Assembly (NCBI RefSeq): GCF_049671045.1
Contig: NZ_JBATUH010000112.1
Span: forward strand, 1 to 62,927
Direction of reading: 5' to 3'
Length of the DNA: 62,927 nt
Source of the DNA: Parvibaculum sp049671045
GTDB lineage: Bacteria; Pseudomonadota; Alphaproteobacteria; Parvibaculales; Parvibaculaceae
Shown here: piece after piece, positions 41,801 to 49,577 of the stretch
How positions within the stretch are numbered: position 1 is the first letter of the stretch
How the letters are laid out: each line of letters opens with the position of its first letter
Program-made: the position numbers and the translations under genes
The notes under the pieces: model-generated
The model's input: the letters and a program-made list of their open reading frames with translations, nothing else
Databases searched by the model: none
Told to the model about the DNA's origin: nothing

Positions 41801-42064
41801 GGCGCTCTCGCGACCGATGATGGCAAACCGATCGAGGAGGACGAAGTTGCCGCCATAGCGCTCACGATCATCGACATCATCAAGTCCCATCACATCGTCG
41901 ATGTCTGGTCCAACGACATCGCTCAGAACAAGATGCGCAACGCCATCGATGACTATTTCTTCGACGTCCTTCGCGACGAACGCGGCATCGAGTTGCCTGT
42001 CGAGGTGATGGACGACCTTGAGCTCAAGATCATGGATCTCGCACGAGCGCGGTTTCCGGGATGA
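38849..42064 (+). CDS. hsdR: Type I restriction endonuclease subunit HsdR
   Basis: A 1071-aa motor and nuclease. The PD-(D/E)xK nuclease domain has Asp153 in RCDIVAYVNG and Glu167-x-Lys169 in LVIENKRP. The superfamily 2 translocase has Walker A TQGSGKSLTM (GSGKS 341-345), the DEAD-like VLVDESHRSQ at about 435-444, GFTGTPLLKEE, and the later motif VSKLLTGFDAPRNTVLYV. The C-terminal helical region binds the methylase core. It cuts unmethylated DNA after ATP-driven translocation. It overlaps HAD and metallopeptidase genes by 4 nt at each end. Confidence 0.95.
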   Translation: MTFDAAEKHQSQIPALQLLVALGFKPLSQAEAVRLRGGRLRNVVLDDVLADQLLKINSFTHRGRDYPFDLEDAHEAIRRLKPTPDRQKGLRGTNQDIYDTLVLGTTITKTIQGDSKSYSFRYIDWEIPSNNVYHVTAELSVERTASTQTKRCDIVAYVNGIPFLVIENKRPTESLKKAGSQLIGYQNEDSIPQLFHFAQLLMVMNRVEARYATVGTPRQFWQTWRDEEDRDEIIDPLVNRPLTAAEADAVFSGDFAFARTHFEALAAEGPRTITAQDRAIHALCRPERLLDLVRRFTVFDGGVRKVARHQQFFGIRKAVERVRQFNLDGRRKGGVIWHTQGSGKSLTMVMLGRSLALDKAIPNPRILIVTDRDDLDKQIKDTFKSCELEPVRATSGAHLIELIRNRTPLVTTIINKFDTAAKAAEDVDEDANVFVLVDESHRSQTGRYGGHSQFATRMRRLLPKACYLGFTGTPLLKEEKNTLSTFGGLIHKYAIDEAVADGAVVPLLYEGRLVEQQVNGGVIDKWFDKISEGLTDSQKADLKRKFSRMDALSKTGQAIRAKAFDISEHFRQHWQGTGFKAQLVAPSKAAAVRFKEVLDEIGHVTSEIVISPPDDNEGNEEVDKESKDLVRGFWAQMMARYKTEDEYTRQIIEAFKGSGDPEILIVVSKLLTGFDAPRNTVLYVCKSLREHNLLQAIARVNRLYEDGTTEKQFGFIIDYEGLLGELDTALTTYSAFEGFDAADLAGTVHDVREEIRKLPQLHDQLWDLFKPVKNKKDMEQFEQFLADEAIRQEFYERLKSFSRCLHISLSSDKLFDVFNESKIDAMKRDWKQFSELRRSVQLRYQETIDVKEFEPKIQKLLDDHVVAMPAETIIEIVNINDPDALKAVVEETGVSEASRADRIASATRRTITEKMDEDPTFYRKFSELLEETIRDYRAKRISERDYLKNVVDLASKVARKDRGRKVPDAIKGNDDGQAFFGILEGALATDDGKPIEEDEVAAIALTIIDIIKSHHIVDVWSNDIAQNKMRNAIDDYFFDVLRDERGIELPVEVMDDLELKIMDLARARFPG

Positions 42065-42777
42065 AGACCGAACGACACAGCGTCCAGTACGGTGAACACA
42101 GAATCGACTTCGCCATCGTGCGCCGTGAACGGACGACACTGGAAATAGCTGTCGAGCCGGATGCCTCCGTTGTCGTCGCTGCTCCGCAGGCTGCCTCGTT
42201 GGTGGTGATCGAAGAGAAGGTACGCAAGCGCGCAGCCTGGATCCGGCGTCAGCAGCGATACTTCATCCAGTTCCTTCCGCGCACCCCGGATCGCCAGTAC
42301 GTGGCGGGCGAGACCCATCTTTATCTCGGACGCCAGTATCGGTTGAAAGTAGTGCCCCACGTCCAGGCGACGGTGAAGCTAGTCCGTGGCTTCATCGTCG
42401 TCCAAACGCACAGACCCGAGCGAACCGAGGTCACCCGGGAGCTTGTCGAGCATTGGTATCGGCAGCGCGCTCATGCAAAATTTGCCGAGCGTCTGGAAGT
42501 CAATCTTTTGCGTTTCCCGGCCCCTGAAGACTTTCGCCCCAAGGGCTTGATCGTCCGCCAACTTCGGCAGCGTTGGGGTTCGATGTCGCCGGCATCTCGC
42601 CTGCTGCTTAATCGCCGGCTGATCGAGGCGCCTATGGATGCCATCGACTACGTCATCACGCACGAGCTCTGCCACATCGCGGTGCCACATCACGGACCGG
42701 AGTTCTTCGAACTGCTCGACCGCGTCCTACCCGATTGGCCTAAGCGCAAGCACCGGCTTGAACAAAGAATGGCGTGA
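42061..42777 (+). CDS. YgjP/WLM-type zinc metallopeptidase (DUF45/M48-like)
   Basis: A 238-aa protein with the gluzincin motif HELCH at 201-205 and a downstream HHGPEFFELLDRVLPDW, as in YgjP/DUF45 proteins. The region before it (RQLRQRWGSMSPASRLLLNRRLIEAP) is the conserved family core. It overlaps the hsdR stop by 4 nt and is the last gene of the R-M operon. Such peptidases often accompany type I systems; controlled turnover of HsdR (as ClpXP does in EcoKI) is an attractive but unproven role. Confidence 0.85.
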   Translation: MKTERHSVQYGEHRIDFAIVRRERTTLEIAVEPDASVVVAAPQAASLVVIEEKVRKRAAWIRRQQRYFIQFLPRTPDRQYVAGETHLYLGRQYRLKVVPHVQATVKLVRGFIVVQTHRPERTEVTRELVEHWYRQRAHAKFAERLEVNLLRFPAPEDFRPKGLIVRQLRQRWGSMSPASRLLLNRRLIEAPMDAIDYVITHELCHIAVPHHGPEFFELLDRVLPDWPKRKHRLEQRMA

Positions 42778-42795
42778 AAGAATGAGGTCTACTCG

Positions 42796-44541
42796 TCAGT
42801 AGCGGAAGCCAAGCAGGCTACCACTTGGATCCGTGTCCGTCAGCCGAAGACGAACCAGGCTTTCGAAGTCGAAGCCTTCTGAAAAGTCGTTGACGGGTAA
42901 CATGTCCGTGTTGAGGCAGCAAATGTACTGAAAGCCGAATTTCGCGGACATCGTAGCTGCAAGTTCGAGCGCGTGGGCCCGCTGCCTCGGATCTACCCCG
43001 TCGAAGATCGTGCTGTCATGGATGAGAAAGTCAATGCCGAGACCGCGCTGCCGCGCGAACGAAATGAGCATGAGATCATAGCAGAAGATCTTCATCTTGC
43101 TGATGCCCTCGCTCGGGCTACCGGCAATCTCGACATCGAACTTGTAGCCCGTGTCGTCGATGTCGATCACGAGCCGACCGGGAGCATTATAGAGATGTTC
43201 AGAGAAGTCGGAAAACAAGCTCAATGCCTGTGACCAGAGCGCACGGCGTTCCTCATAATCGAGTGTGGTGGCGCGCTTAAGCTCGACGGTCTGGACCTTG
43301 ATCGTGTCGGATTTCGTGGACATTTGTCGCAACTGAGTGATGCGATTGGTCAGTTCGTCAACTTTGAGCCGGGTCGCGGCATGGAGTTCCTGCAACTGGG
43401 TGAGTTCCTCCAAGGCTCCTTGTCCGGCCAGCGCGCTAAGATATTCCGCGCGCCGGTCCGTGAGAGCCGCGATTTGGCTGTCACGCTCCGTGATTGCTGC
43501 TTCAAGCGAGGCAATCTCGCCGGCGATGAACTCCCGCCGATTGGCGATGATTTTTGCGTTGAAGGCGCGAGCGTCGGACAGTGTCTTGACGACAGCGCCC
43601 GGCAGGGCGATGCCTGCTTCGGTGTAGAGGGCCTCTAGGAGGTCTTCGGAGGGTGCATCTTCGGTGGCGACAGAGTCGCGATAGCGTTCAAGCCTCCTTT
43701 TATCGACGATGTTGGCGTTAAGCAGACTATGGATCTGAGTCGTGAGCGCATTCGCCTGCCTTTCGATTTCCCTGTACTGCGGAAGCACTTGAAAGTTCGA
43801 AAGAGCCGAGCGCTCACGCTCGAGCTGGGTAGCCAGTCGCAAACGCTCCGCTTCGAGCTCGCCCAGCGATCCGAGTTCGCCATCGACGGCACCGGTTTTG
43901 ATTGCCTGCTTGAGCGCGACCAACGCGTTCTTCTGATCCTTGAGCTGCTGCCAAGTCGCGGCCTTTTCCCAATCCAAGCCGAGCAGGAAGGCGTTGTGAA
44001 CTTGAATGTCCCAGGTCTTCTGGTTGTCGAAATGCTTGAAAGGTGTGTTGTATGCGGCCGCATGGTTGCGCACGAAATAGGAAAGCAGCGATCGCACGGA
44101 TGGTTTGTAGCCGGTTTCAGAAGCCAGTTCGCTGAGACCAAACAACGCCCAACCGAGCACTGACCTCCATTTCTTTGTGTCGAGGCCGATGATGCCTTCC
44201 TTGTTGGCGGCAGGCTGGACGGGCCAGCCAGTGGTCGGGCCTTCGATGGCAAAGAAACCGGGCTCATCGGTGGACCGGGTGACCGCGACATCGTTGCCAC
44301 CGACGGCCAACTCAAGCGTAAAAGCCCATCCCTCTAAGGCTTCTATGCGAAGGCCCTTTCCAGCAGGCGCATTGCTACCCAAGCAGTAGTCGATGATTTC
44401 GATGAGGGTGGATTTGCCCAGGGCGTTGGTCGTGTCTTTATCACCCGCTTTGATAGAGCGATCCGCAAGCAAAAGGTTCACGCCCGCTGTGAACGTTGTG
44501 TTGTGGAAGCCTCTCCGGCTTGCGCGTACAGCTCGAATCAT
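42796..44541 (-). CDS. ABC-3C system ATPase (DUF2326, SMC/RecN-like)
   Basis: A 581-aa ABC ATPase of the ABC-three-component conflict systems. A Walker A-like NALGKSTLIEIIDYCLG (39-55) lies near the N-terminus. A long coiled coil (about 225-470, with LGELEAERLRLATQLERERS-type heptads) separates the halves. The C-terminal DUF2326 segment has KIFCYDLMLISFARQRG and IDFLIHDSTIFDGVDPRQR (Walker B/D-loop region). It probably senses invading DNA or a DNA-processing state and licenses the HNH partner. The start at 44541 overlaps the middle-component stop by 4 nt. Confidence 0.85.
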   Translation of the reverse strand: MIRAVRASRRGFHNTTFTAGVNLLLADRSIKAGDKDTTNALGKSTLIEIIDYCLGSNAPAGKGLRIEALEGWAFTLELAVGGNDVAVTRSTDEPGFFAIEGPTTGWPVQPAANKEGIIGLDTKKWRSVLGWALFGLSELASETGYKPSVRSLLSYFVRNHAAAYNTPFKHFDNQKTWDIQVHNAFLLGLDWEKAATWQQLKDQKNALVALKQAIKTGAVDGELGSLGELEAERLRLATQLERERSALSNFQVLPQYREIERQANALTTQIHSLLNANIVDKRRLERYRDSVATEDAPSEDLLEALYTEAGIALPGAVVKTLSDARAFNAKIIANRREFIAGEIASLEAAITERDSQIAALTDRRAEYLSALAGQGALEELTQLQELHAATRLKVDELTNRITQLRQMSTKSDTIKVQTVELKRATTLDYEERRALWSQALSLFSDFSEHLYNAPGRLVIDIDDTGYKFDVEIAGSPSEGISKMKIFCYDLMLISFARQRGLGIDFLIHDSTIFDGVDPRQRAHALELAATMSAKFGFQYICCLNTDMLPVNDFSEGFDFESLVRLRLTDTDPSGSLLGFRY

Positions 44542-44765
44542 GTGTCGCGCCGGGTGATGAGCCCGTCTCTGATGTCGACAGCGCCGATGAGGAAGAGGAG
44601 ATTGGTCGCGAGGACGAATCGTTCGAACGTGCCGACATTGCGCTCCGAACGAAGACGCTCCCAAAGACCGGAGACGGTCATTGGTCCGCTTAGGTGGGCA
44701 AGCACGGTTGCGCCGACACCGATCAGCGCTTCATTTTGCGGGATGTGTTTAGTCGGTAGGATCAT
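44538..44765 (-). CDS. ABC-3C middle component (MC6-like)
   Basis: A 75-aa protein opening MILPTKHIPQNEALIGVGAT, the hallmark of the small MC6-type middle component of ABC-3C systems, followed by a winged-helix-like stretch (TVSGLWERLRSERNVGTFERF). It would bridge the ATPase and the effector-fused protein. Its start overlaps the upstream HNH gene by 4 nt and its stop overlaps the ATPase gene by 4 nt, a fully coupled triad. Confidence 0.85.
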   Translation of the reverse strand: MILPTKHIPQNEALIGVGATVLAHLSGPMTVSGLWERLRSERNVGTFERFVLATNLLFLIGAVDIRDGLITRRDT

Positions 44766-45514
44766 TTTTCGAACACATCGCAAATTTCGAAGAGATAGAT
44801 CAACACGGCGATCCCGGCGGTCCTATCAGCCTGACGCCGCATACCTCGTTGTGCGAAATCGCACATCAGTTCGAATAACTCATCCCCTTTATGGCCCTGT
44901 TTCCGCAGACCATAATATTGCTCAAGAAAACCTGCCTTGAGGCGCTCGGGAAAATCAGAGTCCAGCTGTGCTTCCGCTTCGACATAAGCTGCGACCGTTG
45001 CACGCGAGGTCAGCCCAGCCGCGATGATGTGCCGAGCGCCATTTGAAAGCTCGTTCTTCTTGATCTTCTCGTCCGGAGCCGTGAGATCAAACGATCCGTT
45101 TCCGGCGGGCGTTTGTTTGGAAACCCAAGACACAGCTGTCTGAAGCTCGGGGAAGGCAACGTCTGCGAAAGCCTCTTCCATTGCCTGGCGCACCTGCTTC
45201 TCGTGTGACTCCTTGAGGGCCTGAAGCTCCGAGACAGGCCAGTCAGCCTCAACCTTGTCGATGATGGTGTGATGATCGGTGCACAGGTAGATGAGGTTGC
45301 GCACATTATCGCGCTGTTCGTCCGTCATCGACGCGTCGTAGCGTGCCGCTCCGGGTTTCTCACCGCAGATGTGCGCGGCTTCGCCGATATGGGCGTCATC
45401 TCCCATTTTCGCGTCGTACGTAAGGTGCTTGCCGCATTTCGGGAACGCGCAAATGCCTCCACTCCGAAAGGCCAGGATGATTTTTGTCGGATAACTAGCG
45501 CCCACGGCCACCAC
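44762..45514 (-). CDS. ABC-3C effector: HNH nuclease fused to ABC-3C C-terminal domain
   Basis: A 250-aa protein. Residues about 10-100 are an HNH-type nuclease: SGGICAFPKCGKHL (zinc-like Cys pair), GEAAHICGE, then NVRNLIYLCTDHHTIIDK supplying Asn, Cys and His-His. Residues about 125-250 form the helical CTD shared by ABC-3C effectors (AHIIAAGLTSRATVAAY, ending LIYLFEICDVFEK). HNH domains cut DNA; this is the likely killing or invader-cutting module. Tandem GTG codons at 45514 are the probable start; the ribosome site is weak. Confidence 0.83.
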   Translation of the reverse strand: MVAVGASYPTKIILAFRSGGICAFPKCGKHLTYDAKMGDDAHIGEAAHICGEKPGAARYDASMTDEQRDNVRNLIYLCTDHHTIIDKVEADWPVSELQALKESHEKQVRQAMEEAFADVAFPELQTAVSWVSKQTPAGNGSFDLTAPDEKIKKNELSNGARHIIAAGLTSRATVAAYVEAEAQLDSDFPERLKAGFLEQYYGLRKQGHKGDELFELMCDFAQRGMRRQADRTAGIAVLIYLFEICDVFEK

Positions 45515-45640
45515 CGATCTGCTTGAGGCTTTGGAAGCGGGGTGTCAGCTTCGCAGTCATAATCTGAAAGTTTGCAAGCTGGTGATTTCTCAGCCTCGGG
45601 CGCTCCAGCAGTTTGACAGTCACTTTGAGCCCCCGCCGCG

Positions 45641-45835
45641 TTATTGCCTTTCGATTGAACCGCGCGCTTTGGCACTGTCCGCCGATTCGATTGCCTTCAG
45701 TCGCTCGTATTCCTCGACGGCGATCACCACAACGACGGCCCGCCCATGTTTTTCGACCGTCACGGGCTCGGCGCGGGCCGTGTCGATCAGCCGACCGAAG
45801 TTGTATTTCGCGTCTCTGGCCGATAGCGTTTGCAT
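45641..45835 (-). CDS. Phd/YefM-family antitoxin, apparently without toxin
   Basis: A 64-aa antitoxin: MQTLSARDAKYNFGRLIDTA is the Phd/YefM DNA-binding N-terminus, PVTVEKHGRAVVVVIAVEEYERL the conserved strand-helix. The C-terminus normally wraps a Doc, YoeB or RelE toxin. No toxin frame is found in the 126 bases downstream or immediately upstream, so it may be an orphan that neutralises a toxin elsewhere or a remnant. The start at 45835 is chosen by homology. Confidence 0.8.
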   Translation of the reverse strand: MQTLSARDAKYNFGRLIDTARAEPVTVEKHGRAVVVVIAVEEYERLKAIESADSAKARGSIERQ

Positions 45836-45900
45836 GTCCCGCCTGAAGTAGCTTGTTTGTCTTATTTGTGGCCAAAATGGCCGAAACTTCAAGCGTTTTC

Positions 45901-46158
45901 TCAAGGCCGCGAGCACGCCCGAGCCTGATCACGCATGACGCTATAGTCGGAGAGCATTTCGGCGAGAGCCGACCCCTCCGGCAACAGATCGAGCTCGTCG
46001 GCTGCGCGCGCCTGGAACTCGCGGCTATACTCGACAACGGGTGGGCAGATGGTCGTGATGCGAAGATCAGAAGCGACCGTCGCGCAGGCGGTCAGCGAGA
46101 TCGTCGTGATCACGAGAACGGCGAGCCGCAGCGTCGAGCATCTGGCGTTGGACGTCAT
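45901..46158 (-). CDS. Phage Rz1-like outer-membrane spanin lipoprotein
   Basis: An 85-aa lipoprotein with signal and lipobox ISLTAC (Cys about 24), then a short periplasmic part with two further Cys. It overlaps the preceding Rz-like gene by 92 nt in another frame, the nested Rz/Rz1 arrangement seen in many phages. Together they would fuse inner and outer membranes in the last step of lysis. Start at 46158 by homology of layout. Confidence 0.7.
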   Translation of the reverse strand: MTSNARCSTLRLAVLVITTISLTACATVASDLRITTICPPVVEYSREFQARAADELDLLPEGSALAEMLSDYSVMRDQARACSRP

Positions 46159-46324
46159 TGGTCTTCTCCGAGGTTTCGAGGCGTTCGGCGAGGCGGCCAG
46201 CGCGCTCGCCGGAGCGCCGCAGCGCGAGCAGGAACAGGAGCACCGCAAGTGCGATGGCGCCGTAGCGCAGGGCCGCCCGCATCCACGGAGCGGCGGCGAT
46301 CCCGGTGAACAGAGCGCCGATCAT
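46067..46324 (-). CDS. Phage Rz-like inner-membrane spanin (or holin-associated) protein
   Basis: An 85-aa protein with one N-terminal transmembrane helix (residues 15-38, ALRYGAIALAVLLFLLAL) and a charged coiled coil (RSGERAGRLAERLETSEKTN and on to DHDDLADRLRDGRF). This is the Rz/i-spanin layout. ATGA overlap with the endolysin gene and nested overlap with the Rz1-like gene support it. Confidence 0.7.
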   Translation of the reverse strand: MIGALFTGIAAAPWMRAALRYGAIALAVLLFLLALRRSGERAGRLAERLETSEKTNDVQRQMLDAAARRSRDHDDLADRLRDGRF

Positions 46325-46995
46325 CGCCGCCCCCGCTTCCAGTCGTCGAGCCGGGCGTAGATCGTGACCGCGATCCCCCCGAGAGCGACGGCGATGAACA
46401 CAAAGCGCAGCGTGTCGAGATAGGGCACGAGCGGCAGGATGGCGGATTGTGTCTCGGCCAACACGCTCTGCGCGACCTCGACCCCGGCTGCGCCGAGCGT
46501 CGCCACACCGGCCGCGCCGCCGCCCTTCATGGTGCGGCTGTCGGCCAGCACTTCGCGCGCGGGCGGCATCTCGGCTGCAAAGGCGGTCGCCCTCACCGGA
46601 AAGCGCTCGCCCCACTGGCGCGCGGGGCCAAGGTCGATGTGCATGAATCCGGACCGCGGGTAGAAGCCAAAACCGAGAAAGCCGACGGCTCGGGCGGCGG
46701 CCTCGAAGGCTACGGGATCGTGGTTCGCCATGGCGATGTCGAAGGCGGCGCCATCCATGTGCTTCGACGCCTTGGCTCCGCCCACCGCGCGATTGTGCTC
46801 GGGGCTGCGATAGGCGGAGCGGATGATCAGGGGCTTGCCCAGCCGGTCGCGCAGCGCCTGCAGCTTGTCGAGAGCGGGTTCGTTGATCAGCAGCTTGCCG
46901 GTGCCGCGGCAAGCAAGCTCGGCCGGGCTGAAGTTCGGCCAGCGCCAGGCGCTCTCAGGCACGTCGCGCCAGTGACGGTGGAAAGTCGTGGTCAT
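46321..46995 (-). CDS. Phage endolysin: D-Ala-D-Ala carboxypeptidase-like M15 peptidase with membrane tail
   Basis: A 224-aa protein. Residues about 15-140 form a peptidase M15A domain: FSPAELACRGTGKLLI, IIRSAYRSPEHNRAVGGAK, SKHMDGAAFDI and GFMHIDLGPARQWG give the His/Asp/His zinc site. It cuts peptidoglycan crosslinks during lysis. A C-terminal hydrophobic helix (about 190-210, YLDTLRFVFIAVALGGIAV) suggests membrane anchoring or signal-arrest-like release. Start at 46995 (MTTTFHRHW). First of the three coupled lysis genes. Confidence 0.85.
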   Translation of the reverse strand: MTTTFHRHWRDVPESAWRWPNFSPAELACRGTGKLLINEPALDKLQALRDRLGKPLIIRSAYRSPEHNRAVGGAKASKHMDGAAFDIAMANHDPVAFEAAARAVGFLGFGFYPRSGFMHIDLGPARQWGERFPVRATAFAAEMPPAREVLADSRTMKGGGAAGVATLGAAGVEVAQSVLAETQSAILPLVPYLDTLRFVFIAVALGGIAVTIYARLDDWKRGRR

Positions 46996-47068
46996 GGGGT
47001 CCTCCGAAAACGAAAAACCCGCCTCGAGGGCGGGTCATTGCGGGCTGATGAATAGGGATGGGGCGCGG

Positions 47069-47359
47069 CTACGGGCCGCCGCCGAAGAGCTTCAGCTTGA
47101 TGGCGATGCCGGCCATGAGGGCGAGCAGGACGCCGGTGGTGATCAGGCGCACGGCGGTCTGGACTGCAGTTTGCCTGGCCAGCCGAAACCCGGCCAGCAG
47201 CGAGCGCAGATCGCGGATGTCCTCGGCGGCATGCTGGCCATCGAGGCCGACCTCGTGCAGGGCGCGGCGCGCGCCGGTCGCGGCCGCCCGCTCCAGAAGG
47301 GCTTCGAACTCGTCGTTTGGCAGGCTGATCAGTCTGCCGATGTCGCGTTTTCGGTCCAT
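47069..47359 (-). CDS. Phage DUF6127-like small membrane protein
   Basis: A 96-aa protein: DIGRLISLPNDEFEALLERA, then ALHEVGLDGQHAAEDIRDLRSLL and a C-terminal hydrophobic helix (VRLITTGVLLALMAGIAIKL). This pattern is the DUF6127 type found before endolysins in alphaproteobacterial prophages; a holin-like role is possible but unproven. It lies between tail-fibre and endolysin genes on the same strand. Confidence 0.7.
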   Translation of the reverse strand: MDRKRDIGRLISLPNDEFEALLERAAATGARRALHEVGLDGQHAAEDIRDLRSLLAGFRLARQTAVQTAVRLITTGVLLALMAGIAIKLKLFGGGP

Positions 47360-47382
47360 GGGTCTGGCTCTCGGTCTGGCGA

Positions 47383-48612
47383 TCAGACGACCAGCGTGCC
47401 GGCGAGCGTGAAGCCGATATCGGCCAAGGTCGCATCGGGCGTCGTCGGGGCGACCACGCTGAGCACCTGGCCGGGCTCCAGCACGGTTTCGCTGGCCGCA
47501 ATGAAGGTGGCGGTGGTTCCGGCGGCCGCAAAGCGCATGGTGGCGAAGCTCGTGCCGTTTCGGCGGATGTCGAAATCGGTCTGCGCAGTGGCCGCCACTC
47601 CCGCGACGCCCTGACTGCCGGCCAGGTTCACCTTCATTCGGGTGCGGCGAGCGATGGGAACGCGGAGCAGCACTTCGTCTGCGCCGGGTTGGCCCGTCCT
47701 GAAGCCGGTCAGGTCGGCCGGCGGGTCGGCAGCATCTTGGGTTTCGACCACCTGAATGGCGAACCAGCAGCGCATGGTGCCAACACCCTTGATGGTCCTT
47801 GCCGCAGAGAGGAACACGGCGACATCGAAATAATCCCCGGCGACGACCGGCACCGCTGCGCTGGCGAGGTTGAGCTGCCCGTCCGTGAAGCCTGATGCGC
47901 CGGAAGCCGCGCCGCCACCGGTGATCTCGCTGCCGTTCTTGCGGATGACGGCGGTCCAGTTGGCGCTGCCGCCCTCGAAGCGGATGTTGGCGGTGAGCGC
48001 GACCTTGGTGACGCCCACGGGAACGGTCAGCCGGGTGTTTGCGCCGACCGCATGGAAAGCGTCCGTGTCGTAGCCGACCGTGTCGAACTGGATGGCGGTC
48101 CATGTCGACGCCGCGACCGACTGGTCGATGGTCTTGCGCGCCAGCGCGCCCCGGAACGGCAGCAGGGCGCGGTTGAAGATGCCGACGCCCGCAGCGCCCC
48201 AGAGCGCGCCGTCGAACTGGAGCACGTCGCCGTTCGCGGCACCGGCGATGGAGACGTCGGTGAGATCACCCAGTGCGCCAGCGCCGCCGCCGACCCCGTA
48301 GAGATCGCTGCCATTGCCCTGCACCAGCACGGTGGCGCCGGGCACGATGGCGACCTCCGCACCGACGCCCGCATGCCTGGCGCGGACGTCCTGGCCGCCA
48401 CTCGTCGCATTGCGGATGGCGAGTCGGCGATGATTGGCGGGCAGTGTCAGGGTCCGGGAGGCCGTCAGCGTGCCGGTGAGGACGATCAGGCCGTTACGGT
48501 TCGTCTGATCCACGCTCAGCGCCTGGTTGGCGTCGGCCATGGCCAGCGACAGAGCCCGGTTCATGGCATTGTCGAGGGCATCGACCGCGTCGTTGATCGT
48601 GACTTCCTGGGC
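47383..48612 (-). pseudogene. 5'-truncated phage tail-fibre / receptor-binding protein
   Basis: About 410 codons in one frame with phage fibre character: an N-terminal helix (VTINDAVDALDNAMNRALSL), repeated TLTLPANHRRL/GALGDLTDVSIAGAANGDVL motifs and a C-terminal beta-rich domain ending AGTLVV. Upstream of about 48612 the frame continues as the antisense of a Toprim remnant, so the true N-terminus is missing; the first internal ATG is at 48564. It may still make a shortened protein. Next genes downstream are DUF6127 and lysis functions. Confidence 0.65.
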
Positions 48613-48890
48613 CGAACGTTCCGCCGTGCGCCTGCCGGGGCGCGAACCGCTGGTGCTCTGCGAGGGCGTGGAAACCGCGCTGTCGATCTGGCAGGCGACC
48701 GGCCAGGAGGTTTGGGCCTGCCTCGGCATCTCGAACATCGCCCGCGCGCCCGTCCCCGACAAGGCCACGGCTATCATCGCCCGCGATGGCGACGCGCCCG
48801 GCAGCAAGGCCGAAGGGATGATGATTATCCTCAAGTGGCCCGGCGTCGCGTTTGCACCGATCGAGAACCCATACCGCGAGGCGCACAGGC
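48612..48890 (+). pseudogene. Toprim-domain primase/helicase remnant
   Basis: The plus frame across this interval holds PLVLCEGVETALSIWQATGQ, then WACLGISNIA and AIIARDGDAPGS, the Toprim core (catalytic Glu and DxD-like) of phage/plasmid primase proteins. Its N-terminal part is absent where the tail-fibre remnant begins and its C-terminal half ends against the TetR gene. It therefore marks a recombination junction rather than a functional gene. Confidence 0.65.
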
Positions 48891-48892
48891 TT

Positions 48893-49510
48893 TCACCGTG
48901 CCGGGGCCGCTTTGAGAGGGTCGAAGAAATAGCGGGTGAGTATGCTCGCGTCGTCCGGCATGCGATATAGCTCAGGCGAGCGCAGATAGTCGGTATAGAG
49001 CCCGAGCATGTAGGCGTAGAGCGCGAGCGCCAAAGCACGCGGTTCTCTTGCGGTGGTCATTCGTCCTGACTTTTGCAGTATGCTGAAGAAACGCGTCAAT
49101 GATTTGGTCGCGTGTTCTCTTGCGGCGCGTTCTCGATCGATGAGACTTCCCATATCCTCCGTGTATTCGTACTTCAGTAACAGAACCGTGTATACGCGCC
49201 GCAACCGTTCGTTTCTGTGGACTTCGACAAGGGAGGTCGCGCAATGGCGCTCGAGATCCTCGATCGTGTCCGCGCTCTCAAGGATTTGATAGAAGGCACT
49301 CTCCATCGGCATACGCACCCGCTCCACAACGGCGTTGAACAGGTCCGACTTGTTCTGAAAGTGCCAATAGACCGCACCTCGCGTCACGTCGGCGGCATGC
49401 GCAACCTGCTCGAGCGTGGTCCGAGAAACGCCGCGTTCGAAAAACACCCGCTCGGCAGCATCAAGGATGCTTTCGCGGGTCTCCAAAGCCTCTTCTTTCG
49501 TTCGTCTCAA
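48893..49510 (-). CDS. TetR/AcrR-type repressor of the RND efflux operon
   Basis: A 205-aa repressor close to AcrR/TtgR: RRTKEEALETRESILDAAERVFFERGVSRTTLEQVAHAADVTRGAVYWHF in pieces forms the HTH (residues 2-55), followed by the helical AcrR ligand domain (ALALALYAYMLGLYTDYLRSP). No ATG fits; a TTG at 49510 with GGGAG 6 nt upstream is the likely start, while a far ATG at 49651 lies in a hairpin. It is divergent from acrA-like, with an AcrR-style palindrome between. Confidence 0.88.
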   Translation of the reverse strand: MRRTKEEALETRESILDAAERVFFERGVSRTTLEQVAHAADVTRGAVYWHFQNKSDLFNAVVERVRMPMESAFYQILESADTIEDLERHCATSLVEVHRNERLRRVYTVLLLKYEYTEDMGSLIDRERAAREHATKSLTRFFSILQKSGRMTTAREPRALALALYAYMLGLYTDYLRSPELYRMPDDASILTRYFFDPLKAAPAR

Positions 49511-49577
49511 TCCACTCTCCCGCTTGCTTGGTGCTGTTGTACCCCACCGCTCCAAACATCCTCCATACAAAAAATCC

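Noticed and set aside
45515..45640. A toxin gene partner downstream of the Phd antitoxin
   Set aside because: The only minus-strand frame here (ending at 45495) gives a short basic peptide with no Doc, RelE or YoeB motif.
48613..49038. N-terminal extension of the tail-fibre frame up to 49038
   Set aside because: This part is antisense to the Toprim remnant and TetR C-terminus, has no fibre features, and makes a chimera by chance.
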